DNA of 64,000 bases from CBDVBZ01 sp965372355 (lineage in GTDB: Bacteria > Krumholzibacteriota > Krumholzibacteriia > WVZY01), in assembly GCA_965372355.1 (NCBI GenBank), contig CBDVBZ010000001.1:60836-124835 (forward strand). The letters are read 5' to 3'. The notes beneath the pieces are model-generated. The model was given only the letters and a program-made list of their open reading frames with translations, was not told where the DNA came from and did no database searches. This document shows, one piece after another, positions 44,706-53,477 of this stretch. The first letter of the stretch is position 1. The number at the start of each line of letters is the position of its first letter. The position numbers and the translations under genes were made by a program.

Positions 44706-45962
44706 ATGAATTACGCGTTTTTTATCGCCAAGCGGTATCTCAAAACGAAGCGGCGCTCAGCGCTTGTTTCCCGGATAACGACCATTGCCATCGGCGGCGT
44801 CTTCGTCGGTGTAATGACGCTCGTTATCGTGTTGTCGGTGATCAACGGCTTCGAGACCGAGCTGCGGCAGCGCATTGTGGCCTTCAACACCAATGTGGTC
44901 GTCTTTATGCGCAACCCCCAGGCGTGGGCGAACACTGACACGCTCGAGACCATTCTCCTCGAGCAGGACCACGTCATGGCCATCGCCCCTTTTGTCCGCT
45001 CCGAGGCGTTGATCTCATACGAAGTGATTCCGGGGCGCAGGACGCGCATTCGAGGTGTCGTCATCAAGGGTGTCGATCTGTCCAGGGAAGCCCTGGTTTC
45101 CACGGTGATCGATAGCATCAAGCCCGAGATCGACTCGTTCGACACGAGTTACTTCGAGGATGAGGAGCCGCATGCCGGGGTCGTCCTCGGGCTGGACCTG
45201 GCCATCGAGCTCCGGGTCGGTTTGGGCGAGGCGGTCAGCCTGGTAACGGCACCGTCGACGATTCGTGGAGGTCAGGTTGAGCCCCAGGTTCAGAAGTGCC
45301 GGGTAATCGGTTTCTTCAACAGCGGGATGTACGAGTTCGATTCGCGTTTTGTCTATATGGATCTTGCCGACGCCGACAGCCTGTTCGATTTCGAGACGGG
45401 CTTGAGAGGGTTCGGTATTCAAATCGACAATATCTACGAGGCCCGGGATGTGGACTGGAAGATCCAACAGGCTGTGTCGATGAAGGACCACGGCACCAAC
45501 AACTGGATCAACATGAACCAGAATCTGTTTAGCTACATGAAGATCGAAAAGATACTCATGTTCCTCATGCTGACGCTGATCATCCTGGTTGCGGCGTTCA
45601 ATCTGGTTGGGATGCTCACAATGGTCATTATGGAGAAGCGCAAGGAGATCGGTATTCTCAAGGCGATGGGGACACCGGGCCGCGGTATCATGTTAATATT
45701 CCTGCTGGAGGGCACGGTAATCGGGATCCTGGGCACGATCGGTGGGTTGATCACCGGTTATGTGGCCTGCCTCATTCTCGATCGGATCAATCTCGATTTA
45801 CCCGGTGACGTGTATTTCATCAAGACGCTGCCCGTCCTGGTCCACTGGGAGGACCTGGTGGTCGTGTGCGCCAGTGCCATTCTTATATGTTTTTTGGCAA
45901 CGATTTATCCGAGCTGGGAGGCAAGCAAATTGCTACCTGTAGAGGCCATCCGGAGCGAGTGA
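44706..45962 (+). CDS. lolC: Lipoprotein-releasing ABC transporter permease, LolC/LolE family
   Basis: Inner-membrane permease that extracts lipoproteins for transfer to LolA. 418 residues: first helix about 22-45 (ITTIAIGGVFVGVMTLVIVL), a large periplasmic domain, and three C-terminal helices in the FtsX domain (IEKILMFLMLTLIILVAAFN; IFLLEGTVIGILGTIGG; DLVVVCASAILICFLATIYP). Only one permease gene is here, so a homodimeric form may be used, or a second copy lies elsewhere. It starts 6 bases after lysS. Confidence 0.9.
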   Translation: MNYAFFIAKRYLKTKRRSALVSRITTIAIGGVFVGVMTLVIVLSVINGFETELRQRIVAFNTNVVVFMRNPQAWANTDTLETILLEQDHVMAIAPFVRSEALISYEVIPGRRTRIRGVVIKGVDLSREALVSTVIDSIKPEIDSFDTSYFEDEEPHAGVVLGLDLAIELRVGLGEAVSLVTAPSTIRGGQVEPQVQKCRVIGFFNSGMYEFDSRFVYMDLADADSLFDFETGLRGFGIQIDNIYEARDVDWKIQQAVSMKDHGTNNWINMNQNLFSYMKIEKILMFLMLTLIILVAAFNLVGMLTMVIMEKRKEIGILKAMGTPGRGIMLIFLLEGTVIGILGTIGGLITGYVACLILDRINLDLPGDVYFIKTLPVLVHWEDLVVVCASAILICFLATIYPSWEASKLLPVEAIRSE

Positions 45963-46077
45963 CCGGTACCGGTCGAGTTGTGTTGAAACCGTCTAACTGG
46001 CCGTAATATATTCGATTAGAACTATCCTCTTGAAGCTTGTGTTTTCTGGCAGTGGGACTTAGATTTAGGACGTAATC

Positions 46078-46773
46078 GTGGTTATCGAGGCACGAGGGCT
46101 AAAGAAGAGTTTCGAGGGCACCCAGGGCAGAATTCAGGTGCTCGACGGTCTGGATGTCAGTGTGAAACGCGGGGAAGTGCTGTCGATCATTGGCGCGTCG
46201 GGCGTCGGCAAGAGCACGCTGCTCCAGATCCTCGGATCGCTGGATCGCCCGGACGCCGGAACGCTCGAGATCGGGGGCGAGCGGGTGGATACGCTGAGCG
46301 CCCGGGAGCTAAACCGGCTTCGCAACCGCTACATCGGGTTCGTGTTTCAGTTCCACTTTCTGCTCCCCGAGTTCACGGCAATGGAGAACGTGATGATGCC
46401 CGGCCTGGTGGGTGGACGGTCGTGGAAGTCATCGCAGAGGCGGGCCGAGGAACTGCTGGAGAGGGTCGGACTGGCCGATCGGTTCAGCCACAAGCCCAGC
46501 GAATTGTCTGGGGGAGAGCAGCAGAGGGTGGCGGTCGCCAGGGCGCTGGCCAACGGTCCCGAGGTGATCCTGGCGGACGAACCGACGGGGAACCTCGACG
46601 ATGCCTCGAGCGAGGGTATCCACGAACTCATCGGCCAGTTGGCGAGAGATGAGCACAAGACGTTTGTTGTTGTGACGCACAAGAGTGAGTTTGCGAAACA
46701 TGCGCACCGCGTGGCTCTGCTCAGCGACGGTGTGCTTAGTCAGATAGAGGATGCCAATGCCAGTGATGTGTAA
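46078..46773 (+). CDS. lolD: Lipoprotein-releasing ABC transporter ATP-binding protein LolD
   Basis: Energises LolC. Walker A IIGASGVGKSTLL, signature LSGGEQQRVAVARAL, Walker B VILADEPTGNLD. 231 residues from GTG 46078 after TTTAGGA. A 115-bp gap separates it from lolC. mcsA overlaps its 3' end. Confidence 0.92.
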   Translation: MVIEARGLKKSFEGTQGRIQVLDGLDVSVKRGEVLSIIGASGVGKSTLLQILGSLDRPDAGTLEIGGERVDTLSARELNRLRNRYIGFVFQFHFLLPEFTAMENVMMPGLVGGRSWKSSQRRAEELLERVGLADRFSHKPSELSGGEQQRVAVARALANGPEVILADEPTGNLDDASSEGIHELIGQLARDEHKTFVVVTHKSEFAKHAHRVALLSDGVLSQIEDANASDV

Positions 46774-47269
46774 ACAGTGCGGGATCCGCCCGTCGAAAAT
46801 CCACTACACGGAGATCGTCAACAACCGTACGGTGACGACCGATCTGTGTCTCGAATGCGCCGAGAGCCGGGGTATCGATGTCCAGAAGTCGGGCAGCTAC
46901 GGGCTCGGCGATCTTGTCGCGGGTCTCATCGACACGTCGGCGCAGAACCAGGCAGAGAGAATGGGCAAGGTAAAATGCCCGGCGTGTGAGTTCGTCTACT
47001 CGGACTTCAAGAAGTCGGGTCGTTTCGGGTGTCCGGAGTGCTACGTCGCGTTCGAACCGCAGCTGATACCACTCCTCAGGCAGATCCATGGAAGCACCCA
47101 GCACGAGGGCAAGACCCCGAAACGGCTAGGGCCCAAGGCAGTTATTCGCAAAGAACTGATGGATCTGAAGGAAGAGTTATCGCGGGCCATTCAGGATGAG
47201 CGATACGAGGACGCCGCGAAGATCCGCGACCGGATCAAGACGCTCGAGACGAAGGTGGGGGGAGGCTGA
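46757..47269 (+). CDS. mcsA: McsA, activator of protein arginine kinase
   Basis: Zinc-finger partner of the arginine kinase McsB. About 170 residues: CKQCGIRP with CLECAESRG, then CPACEF and CPECYVAF, giving four CxxC pairs, and a C-terminal UVR motif (LKEELSRAIQDERYEDAAKI). ATG 46757 is chosen for its spacing from GATAGAGG; 46751 and 46766 are alternatives. It overlaps lolD by 17 bases, and its stop overlaps the mcsB start (ATGA), indicating translational coupling. Confidence 0.9.
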   Translation: MPVMCKQCGIRPSKIHYTEIVNNRTVTTDLCLECAESRGIDVQKSGSYGLGDLVAGLIDTSAQNQAERMGKVKCPACEFVYSDFKKSGRFGCPECYVAFEPQLIPLLRQIHGSTQHEGKTPKRLGPKAVIRKELMDLKEELSRAIQDERYEDAAKIRDRIKTLETKVGGG

Positions 47270-48339
47270 TGCAGATCGGCGACATGGTCAATAAGCCGGC
47301 AACATGGCTCGACGGATCGGGAGACGACAACGAGATCGTGCTCTCGAGTCGGATTCGTATGGCGCGCAACATCGAGAACCGGCGTTTCCCTCAGCGGGCC
47401 GAGGCGGAAGAACTCTCGGTGATCCTCGAGCAGGCCCGGTCGGCCGCCGAAGAGGCGATGGCCTTCAAGACGGGACACTATTTCCCGATGGGGAGCGTGT
47501 CGTCGCTCGACCGGCAGTTCCTTGCCGAACGCCACCTGGTGAGCCGCGAATTCCTGTTTAGCTCGTCCAACCGCGGGCTCCTCGTAAACGAGAACGAGAA
47601 TCTGTGTCTGATGATAAACGAGGAGGACCACCTGCGTTTGCAGGCATACGGCTCGGGTGTCAGCCTGCGGCAGGCGCTCGATCTGGCGGATCGTCTGGAC
47701 AGCGAACTCGCCAACCAGCTGGGATACGCGTACAGCGAGCGTTTCGGTCATTTGACCGCGTGTCCGACGAATCTGGGGACGGGGCTGAGAGCCTCGCTCC
47801 TGATTCATCTCCCGGGTCTCGTTCACAGCAAGGAGATCAACAAGCTTCTGGACAGCCTCAGGCAACTCCACCATTCCATCAGAGGGCTGTATGGGGAAGG
47901 CTCGGAAGTGATGGGTAATTTCTTTCAACTCTCGAACAGCGCTACGTTGGGGACAACGGAGGATGTCATCATCGGCAGCCTCAAGGAGATGGCCGGAAAG
48001 GTCGTCGGCTTCGAGCAAAGGGCCCGAGACATGCTATTTCGCAAGGCACGAAGCTTGCTTGAAGATAAGGTGTGGCGCGCCTACGGCTTGCTGGGACACG
48101 CGAGGCGCGTGAGCACGAAAGAGGCCCTGAGCCTGATATCGGCGGTGCGGTTGGGTGTCGGGATGGGGATCATCAAGGATTTGTCCATAAAGACACTGAA
48201 CGAGCTGCTCGTTTACATTCAGCCCGCTCATCTCCAGATGCGCGAAGGCCGTTCCATGGACACGCACGAGAGGGATGTCGCGCGAGCGGACTACATGCGT
48301 GGGAGAGTCTCCGGTACAACGCAACACGAGGAGGAGTGA
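47269..48339 (+). CDS. mcsB: Protein arginine kinase McsB
   Basis: Phosphorylates arginine residues, marking proteins for ClpC-ClpP in species where it has been studied. The guanidino-kinase fold is clear: VLSSRIRMARNIENRRFP near the N-terminus, NEEDHLRLQAYGSG in the middle, and YGEGSEVMGNFFQLSNSATL (about residue 205). 356 residues, normal length. It belongs to mcsA-mcsB-clpC; the usual Firmicutes repressor gene ctsR is absent upstream. Confidence 0.93.
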   Translation: MQIGDMVNKPATWLDGSGDDNEIVLSSRIRMARNIENRRFPQRAEAEELSVILEQARSAAEEAMAFKTGHYFPMGSVSSLDRQFLAERHLVSREFLFSSSNRGLLVNENENLCLMINEEDHLRLQAYGSGVSLRQALDLADRLDSELANQLGYAYSERFGHLTACPTNLGTGLRASLLIHLPGLVHSKEINKLLDSLRQLHHSIRGLYGEGSEVMGNFFQLSNSATLGTTEDVIIGSLKEMAGKVVGFEQRARDMLFRKARSLLEDKVWRAYGLLGHARRVSTKEALSLISAVRLGVGMGIIKDLSIKTLNELLVYIQPAHLQMREGRSMDTHERDVARADYMRGRVSGTTQHEEE

Positions 48340-48345
48340 TCATCG

Positions 48346-50781
48346 ATGCACGACCGATTTACCGATCGAGTTAGGCGCGTAATTTATTTCGCACGAGACG
48401 AAGCGAGTCGCCTCCAGCACGACTACATCGGCACCGAACACCTCCTGTTGGGGATCGTCCGCGAGGGAGAGGGCATTGCAGCCAAGGTCCTTGGCAAGAT
48501 GGATCTCGATTTTGAACAGATACAGCAGGCTGTGGAAAGCATGGTTAAGAGCAGTGGAGGCACGCTCACGATAGGCGAGATACCGTTTACACCGCGTGCA
48601 AAACGGGTTCTCGAGCTGGCCATCGAAGAGGCGCGGCTGCTCGGCCACAATTACGTGGGTACCGAGCACCTGCTTCTGGGGCTCATCCGCGAGGGGGAGG
48701 GGGTTGCCGCACAGGTGCTGGCAGAGCTCGGCGTGGACCGCAAGCGGGTGAGGGAAGAGGTTCTCAAGCTGCTCGGACCATCGACGTCGGCAAGAGCGAG
48801 AAAGGCGAAGAAGGAAAAGAGCGACACTCCCAACCTGGATCAGTTTGGCCGCGACCTGGCACAGATGGCCCGCGAGGGCAAACTGGATCCGATCATCGGT
48901 CGCGAGGCCGAGATCGAACGGGTGATCCAGGTCTTGAGCCGCCGCAAGAAGAACAACCCGATCCTCATCGGTGAGCCCGGCGTGGGCAAGACGGCCATCG
49001 CCGAGGGACTGGCCCAGCGCATCGTCCAGAACAAGATCCCCGAGATACTCAAGGACCGGCGCATCTGCACGCTGGATCTTGCATCTGTTGTTGCAGGAAC
49101 GAAATACAGGGGGCAGTTTGAGGAAAGATTAAAGTCCATTATCAACGAGATCCGGGAATCCGACGACGTGATCATCTTCATCGACGAGGTCCACACGATC
49201 GTGGGAGCCGGGGGAGCCGAGGGCGCGATCGACGCGTCGAACATGCTCAAACCGGCGCTGGCGCGAGGCGAGCTCCAGTGCATAGGCGCCACGACCCTCG
49301 ATGAGTTCCGCAAGCACATCGAAAAGGACGGGGCGCTCGAGCGTCGCTTCCAGCCGATCCTGATCAATCCTCCGACCGAGGAAGAAACGGTGGCGATTAT
49401 CTTCGGTCTCAGGGACAGGTACGAGGCGCACCACAGGGTCAAGATCAGTGACCAGGCCGTTCAGGCGGCGGTCTATTTTTCGCAGCGGTACATCCACGAC
49501 CGCTATCTGCCGGACAAGGCGATCGATGTGATCGATGAGGCGGGGTCCCGCGCGAGGCTCGACGTGGTCACAGCGCCGTCCGAGCTGCAAACACTGGAGA
49601 AGGAGATCGAGGAGCTGTGCCGCGAGAAGGAATCGGCGATTCAGGCGCAGGAGTTCGAGAAGGCGGCGAGCTTCAGAGACCGCGAGAAGGAGATGCGCAA
49701 GAAGCTCGAGGAGATGCGAAAGACATGGGCGGAGACCAAGCAGGTCAAGGAGACGACGGTGGAGGCCGAGGACATCGCTCGCGTCGTGTCGTCGATGACC
49801 GGGGTCCCCGTATCCGAGGTGGAAGAGGAAGAAACCGAAAAGCTGCTCAAGCTCGAAGACCAACTCCGCAAACGCGTCGTTGGCCAGGAAGAGGCCGTCG
49901 AGGCGGTCTCAAAGGCGGTGCGCCGCAACCGGGCCGGGCTTCGGGATCCGCGCCGGCCGATCGGCAGTTTCATCTTTCTCGGGCCCACCGGTGTGGGCAA
50001 GACCGAGCTGGCCAGAGCGCTGTCCGAGACGCTGTTCGAGTCGGAGGAGGCGCTGGTTCGCATCGATATGTCGGAGTACATGGAGAAGTTCGCGGTGTCG
50101 CGTCTTATTGGTGCCCCGCCGGGGTATGTTGGCTACGACGAGGGCGGGCAGCTGACCGAGAAGGTCAGACGCAAACCTTACAGCGTGATCCTCCTCGACG
50201 AGATCGAGAAGGCCCATCCGGACGTGTTCAACATACTCCTCCAGGTGATGGACGACGGTGCGCTGACCGACAACTACGGCCGGCGGGTCGATTTCCGCAA
50301 CACCGTCTTGATCATGACGTCCAATGTGGGGACGGGTGAAGTGAAGGGGGGCAAGAGCCTCGGGTTCGCACAGGAGACGGCGGAGTCCTCGTTCATCAAC
50401 ATCAAGAACAGGTTGATGGACAGGGTGAAGAAGGACTTCAACCCCGAGTTCCTCAACCGCCTCGATGAGATCATCGTCTTCCGGCCTCTGGGTATGGAAG
50501 AGATGGAATCGATCGTGTCCATCATGTTGGGAGATTTTATAACTCGTTTGGAATCACTTGATTTGAAGATTGAGTTCACCAAGGAATCGAAGGACTTTTT
50601 GATGGAGAACGGCTTCGATCCGGCGCTGGGCGCCCGCCCGCTTCGCCGGGCGATCCAGCGTTTCGTGGAGGACCCGCTCAGCGAGCTCCTTCTCAAGAAA
50701 GGTCTCAAAAAGGACGCCGAGATCCACGTCACGGTCAAAGAGGGCGGACTGAACTTCGACGATGTCGCAAAGGCAAAATAG
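48346..50781 (+). CDS. clpC: ATP-dependent Clp protease ATPase subunit ClpC
   Basis: Hexameric unfoldase that feeds ClpP. N-domain repeats (YIGTEHLLLGIVREGEG and YVGTEHLLLGLIREGEG), first AAA domain with GEPGVGKTA (about residue 207), a middle domain with a UVR motif (SAIQAQEFEKAASFRDRE, about 425-445), second AAA domain with GPTGVGKTE (about 547). 811 residues. The middle domain marks ClpC rather than ClpA or ClpB and is the site where McsB or adaptors act. clpP is not in the window. Confidence 0.96.
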   Translation: MHDRFTDRVRRVIYFARDEASRLQHDYIGTEHLLLGIVREGEGIAAKVLGKMDLDFEQIQQAVESMVKSSGGTLTIGEIPFTPRAKRVLELAIEEARLLGHNYVGTEHLLLGLIREGEGVAAQVLAELGVDRKRVREEVLKLLGPSTSARARKAKKEKSDTPNLDQFGRDLAQMAREGKLDPIIGREAEIERVIQVLSRRKKNNPILIGEPGVGKTAIAEGLAQRIVQNKIPEILKDRRICTLDLASVVAGTKYRGQFEERLKSIINEIRESDDVIIFIDEVHTIVGAGGAEGAIDASNMLKPALARGELQCIGATTLDEFRKHIEKDGALERRFQPILINPPTEEETVAIIFGLRDRYEAHHRVKISDQAVQAAVYFSQRYIHDRYLPDKAIDVIDEAGSRARLDVVTAPSELQTLEKEIEELCREKESAIQAQEFEKAASFRDREKEMRKKLEEMRKTWAETKQVKETTVEAEDIARVVSSMTGVPVSEVEEEETEKLLKLEDQLRKRVVGQEEAVEAVSKAVRRNRAGLRDPRRPIGSFIFLGPTGVGKTELARALSETLFESEEALVRIDMSEYMEKFAVSRLIGAPPGYVGYDEGGQLTEKVRRKPYSVILLDEIEKAHPDVFNILLQVMDDGALTDNYGRRVDFRNTVLIMTSNVGTGEVKGGKSLGFAQETAESSFINIKNRLMDRVKKDFNPEFLNRLDEIIVFRPLGMEEMESIVSIMLGDFITRLESLDLKIEFTKESKDFLMENGFDPALGARPLRRAIQRFVEDPLSELLLKKGLKKDAEIHVTVKEGGLNFDDVAKAK

Positions 50782-50798
50782 CTTTTTGGGGTCCCGGG

Positions 50799-50837
50799 GA
50801 CGAGCGAGTGAGGCTTTTCCTCGGACCCTGCGCTCCG
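50799..50837 (+). repeat. GC-rich palindromic repeat, copy B (after clpC)
   Basis: Starts 17 bases after the clpC stop: GACGAGCGAGTGAGG, TTTTCCTCGGACCCTG, CGCTCCG. It matches copy C in inverted orientation (about 80% by eye over about 35 bases) and shares GAGCGAGTGAGG with copy A. The whole 50782-51110 gap (329 bp) holds this repeat, dispersed repeat copy 9, and the bamA promoter and hairpin; no gene was seen in it. Confidence 0.6.
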
Positions 50838-50910
50838 TCGGCCGTGGGTTCTCGGACGCGATGGGTACGCGCTTGCTTAAACCCTCCGAGCGCCACGTCT
50901 TGCATGTCAG

Positions 50911-50929
50911 AGCCCTTCCAGGACAGGCG
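50911..50929 (+). repeat. Dispersed repeat, copy 9 (clpC-bamA spacer)
   Basis: AGCCCTTCCAGGACAGGCG, a perfect consensus copy, in the non-coding gap between clpC and bamA. Confidence 0.8.
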
Positions 50930-51016
50930 GCGTCTGCGGAACTCGCCGCGAGCACCCATCACGCCCACGCCGACGAGTCAGCCCCTGCCAAGGCCCCTGT
51001 AGTCCCCTAGCCCCTG

Positions 51017-51045
51017 TTGATGTAGTTGCTTTAACCATGTAATCT
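51017..51045 (+). promoter_or_regulatory. Sigma-70-type promoter for the bamA block
   Basis: TTGATG (51017-51022), 17-bp spacer, TAATCT (51040-51045). It lies 66 bases before the bamA start, at the head of a ten-gene envelope block. Confidence 0.45.
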
Positions 51046-51054
51046 TATATATTT

Positions 51055-51082
51055 CTCCTGGAACAAGTTACAGGGGTTTTTT
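51055..51082 (+). terminator. Terminator-like dyad in the bamA leader
   Basis: CTCCTG (51055-51060) pairs with CAGGGG (51071-51076, one U-G pair), and the inner AAC/GTT is also symmetric, followed by TTTTTT (51077-51082). It has the form of an intrinsic terminator but sits between the proposed promoter and bamA, so it may be an attenuator, the terminator of the clpC transcript, or an operator. Confidence 0.45.
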
Positions 51083-51110
51083 GTTTACAGGGAAAGGGTA
51101 CCATGTTAGG

Positions 51111-53438
51111 ATGCGGACGATTTTTTGTGCGTCAGTACCCCTCGTTTTGAAAACATCAGTTCTGCAGATGCTAGGGTGTTTGCTTACGCTGCACCTTCTT
51201 TCGGTCGTCGTCTCCGCGCAGACGATTCAACCGCGTGCGAACACGGAGATCTTCGGACTCAATATCGAGGGCAACCGGTATGTCTCGGAGCAGAAGATCC
51301 GGCGTGTCGTGCGGCTGAAGGTTGGCGACCGCTATTCCGATCAAAGCGCTAGCGAAGCGCTCAGGCGTTTGTACGCGACCAAGGAATTCGAAGATGTGGC
51401 CGCGTTCAAGGAGACGTCGGGTAGTGGTGTGGTGCTGACGTTTCGCGTCAAAGAGTTCCCACGGGTGGATGAGGTGCGGTTCGAGGGCAACAGAAAGATA
51501 AAGGACGACGAGTTGGCGGAAGAGACGTCTGCAAAGGCGGGCTCTTTTGTTCGGCCGGCGATTCTGCGCAAGGATTTTCGGACGATCGAGGACAAGTACC
51601 GCGAAAAGGGGTACTACCGCATCGAGGTGAAGGACCGCATCGTCCAGGAGCAGGAGAAAAAGACCAAGCGACCGCTGACGGTGCTGATCTACGACATCAC
51701 CGAGGGAGACAAGGTCGAGGTCGCGCACATCGACTTCTTTGGCAACCGCGCGATCGATACGGACAAGATCCGCAGGGTGATGGAGAGCAAGGAGGACGGC
51801 TGGTTCCGCAACTCTGATTTCAAACCCAAGGTCCTGGAGGAGGATCGGGAGAGGATTCTGTTGCTGTACCGACAGAATGGTTTCCTCGATGCGCAGCTCG
51901 TCGACCAGGAGCTCCATTTCTCGGACGACGGCAAGGATCTCGACATTTTCATAACGGTCAAAGAGGGTACACAGTACAAGGTTGGCAAGGTCACATGGAG
52001 TGGAAACAAGGTGTTCCCCGATCACCGGGTTCTACCGCTCATCACGTTGCGGACCGGCGATGTTTTTGATGACGTGCACTTTGCCGAGGTGCTGATGCCG
52101 ACGCTTGGCTCGCTCTACTGGGATCAGGGCTACATCTACAATTCGATCAGTCCGGAGAAGACCGTGCGGGGCGATGTCATCGACATCCATTTCGAGATCA
52201 CGGAGGGCGAGCCGGCGCATATCAGGCAGATCAACATCGCGGGCAACACGAAGACCAACGAAGAGGTGATCCGGCGCGAGCTCGTTGTCAACCCAGGAGA
52301 CGTATTCCGGCGGCCGATGTTGATCCGGTCCCTGCGCGAGGTATTCAATCTCGGTTTCTTCAACGCCCCGCCGGAAGTGGGGACCCGGCCGACGCAGAAC
52401 GGTGACATCGACATCACGCTCACCGTCCAGGAGAAGCAAACCGGCCAGTTCAGGCTTGGAGCCGGGTTCTCGCAGCTCAACAGGATCAGCGGTTTCATCG
52501 GCCTCGCCGAGACGAACTTCCTCGGCAAGGGTTTGCAGGTGGGTATCGATTGGGAGTTTTCGCGAACGCGTCAGACGGTTGATCTGCGATTTAGCGAACC
52601 ATGGTTGTTCGGCACGCCGACCCAACTGACACTGAATGTATACAACCGTGGCCAGGACCGAATCGCGCAGCAGTTCTACGATGACCGCCGCCGCGGCGCC
52701 TCGGTGCGAATCGGGCGTCCCTTCCCGTGGGTCGATTATACGTCGATTTTCTGGAGGTACAGCTATGAGTCCATCCGGCTGGCCAACTTCTCTCCGCTGT
52801 ACCTGGGGCCGCTTCGTTTTACCAATTGGCCGCAGGTGACCAGTTCGACGAGCGTGACCCTAATGCGCAATTCGACGGACAGCCCGTTCCGTCCGACCAC
52901 GGGGAGTCGAGCATCGGTCACGGCGGAGCTCAACGGAGGGTTTCTTGCCGGAGACGTGGAGTTTCAGTCGTATGATGCGGCGCTATCGCTTTATCAGCGG
53001 CTCATTGGGAGCCTCGTACTCCAGGTGCGCTTCTCGACCGGTGTCCTGGTCGGTGGCGAACCACCCACCGGTGTTCCCGATTATGAGCTCTTCCGTCTGG
53101 GTGGCAACCGCCTTTGGGGCGTCAGGGGGTACGACTACTTCCAGATTGTTCCCAAGGGCAATCCGCCGTACCTGGGAGGGCGGTTCTTCAACATCATTTC
53201 TTATCAAGTGACACAGCCGTTGGCACCGAACATATTTCTGCTAGGGTTCTTGGACGCCGGCAATACCTGGCAGAACTTCGGTGAATCGGACCTGTTTGAT
53301 CTGAGAAAGGGTATCGGGCTCGGTGTGAGAATTGAGTTGCCGATGCTGGGAGTTATGGGTTTCGATTACGCGTACGGATACGACAAAGTTTTTGGTGGCA
53401 GTTGGGTGCCGCATCTCAATCTCGGTGGCACTTTCTAG
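51111..53438 (+). CDS. bamA: Outer-membrane protein assembly factor BamA
   Basis: Inserts beta-barrel proteins into the outer membrane. About 775 residues from ATG 51111; signal peptide LLTLHLLSVVVSAQ. Five POTRA domains (about 45-410; INIAGNTKTNEEVIRRELVV is typical) and a C-terminal barrel (about 440-775) with RLGGNRLWGVRGYDYFQ and a final Phe (LNLGGTF), the expected signature. It heads bamA-skp-lpxD-lpxC, a widespread order. Confidence 0.96.
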   Translation: MRTIFCASVPLVLKTSVLQMLGCLLTLHLLSVVVSAQTIQPRANTEIFGLNIEGNRYVSEQKIRRVVRLKVGDRYSDQSASEALRRLYATKEFEDVAAFKETSGSGVVLTFRVKEFPRVDEVRFEGNRKIKDDELAEETSAKAGSFVRPAILRKDFRTIEDKYREKGYYRIEVKDRIVQEQEKKTKRPLTVLIYDITEGDKVEVAHIDFFGNRAIDTDKIRRVMESKEDGWFRNSDFKPKVLEEDRERILLLYRQNGFLDAQLVDQELHFSDDGKDLDIFITVKEGTQYKVGKVTWSGNKVFPDHRVLPLITLRTGDVFDDVHFAEVLMPTLGSLYWDQGYIYNSISPEKTVRGDVIDIHFEITEGEPAHIRQINIAGNTKTNEEVIRRELVVNPGDVFRRPMLIRSLREVFNLGFFNAPPEVGTRPTQNGDIDITLTVQEKQTGQFRLGAGFSQLNRISGFIGLAETNFLGKGLQVGIDWEFSRTRQTVDLRFSEPWLFGTPTQLTLNVYNRGQDRIAQQFYDDRRRGASVRIGRPFPWVDYTSIFWRYSYESIRLANFSPLYLGPLRFTNWPQVTSSTSVTLMRNSTDSPFRPTTGSRASVTAELNGGFLAGDVEFQSYDAALSLYQRLIGSLVLQVRFSTGVLVGGEPPTGVPDYELFRLGGNRLWGVRGYDYFQIVPKGNPPYLGGRFFNIISYQVTQPLAPNIFLLGFLDAGNTWQNFGESDLFDLRKGIGLGVRIELPMLGVMGFDYAYGYDKVFGGSWVPHLNLGGTF

Positions 53439-53477
53439 ATGTCGCATGAGAAGGGCAAACCAAGGAGACGTGTCTCA

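Noticed and set aside
50782..51110. A small gene in the clpC-bamA spacer
   Set aside because: Open frames here are Arg/Pro-rich, lack ribosome-binding sites and run through the two repeat elements.
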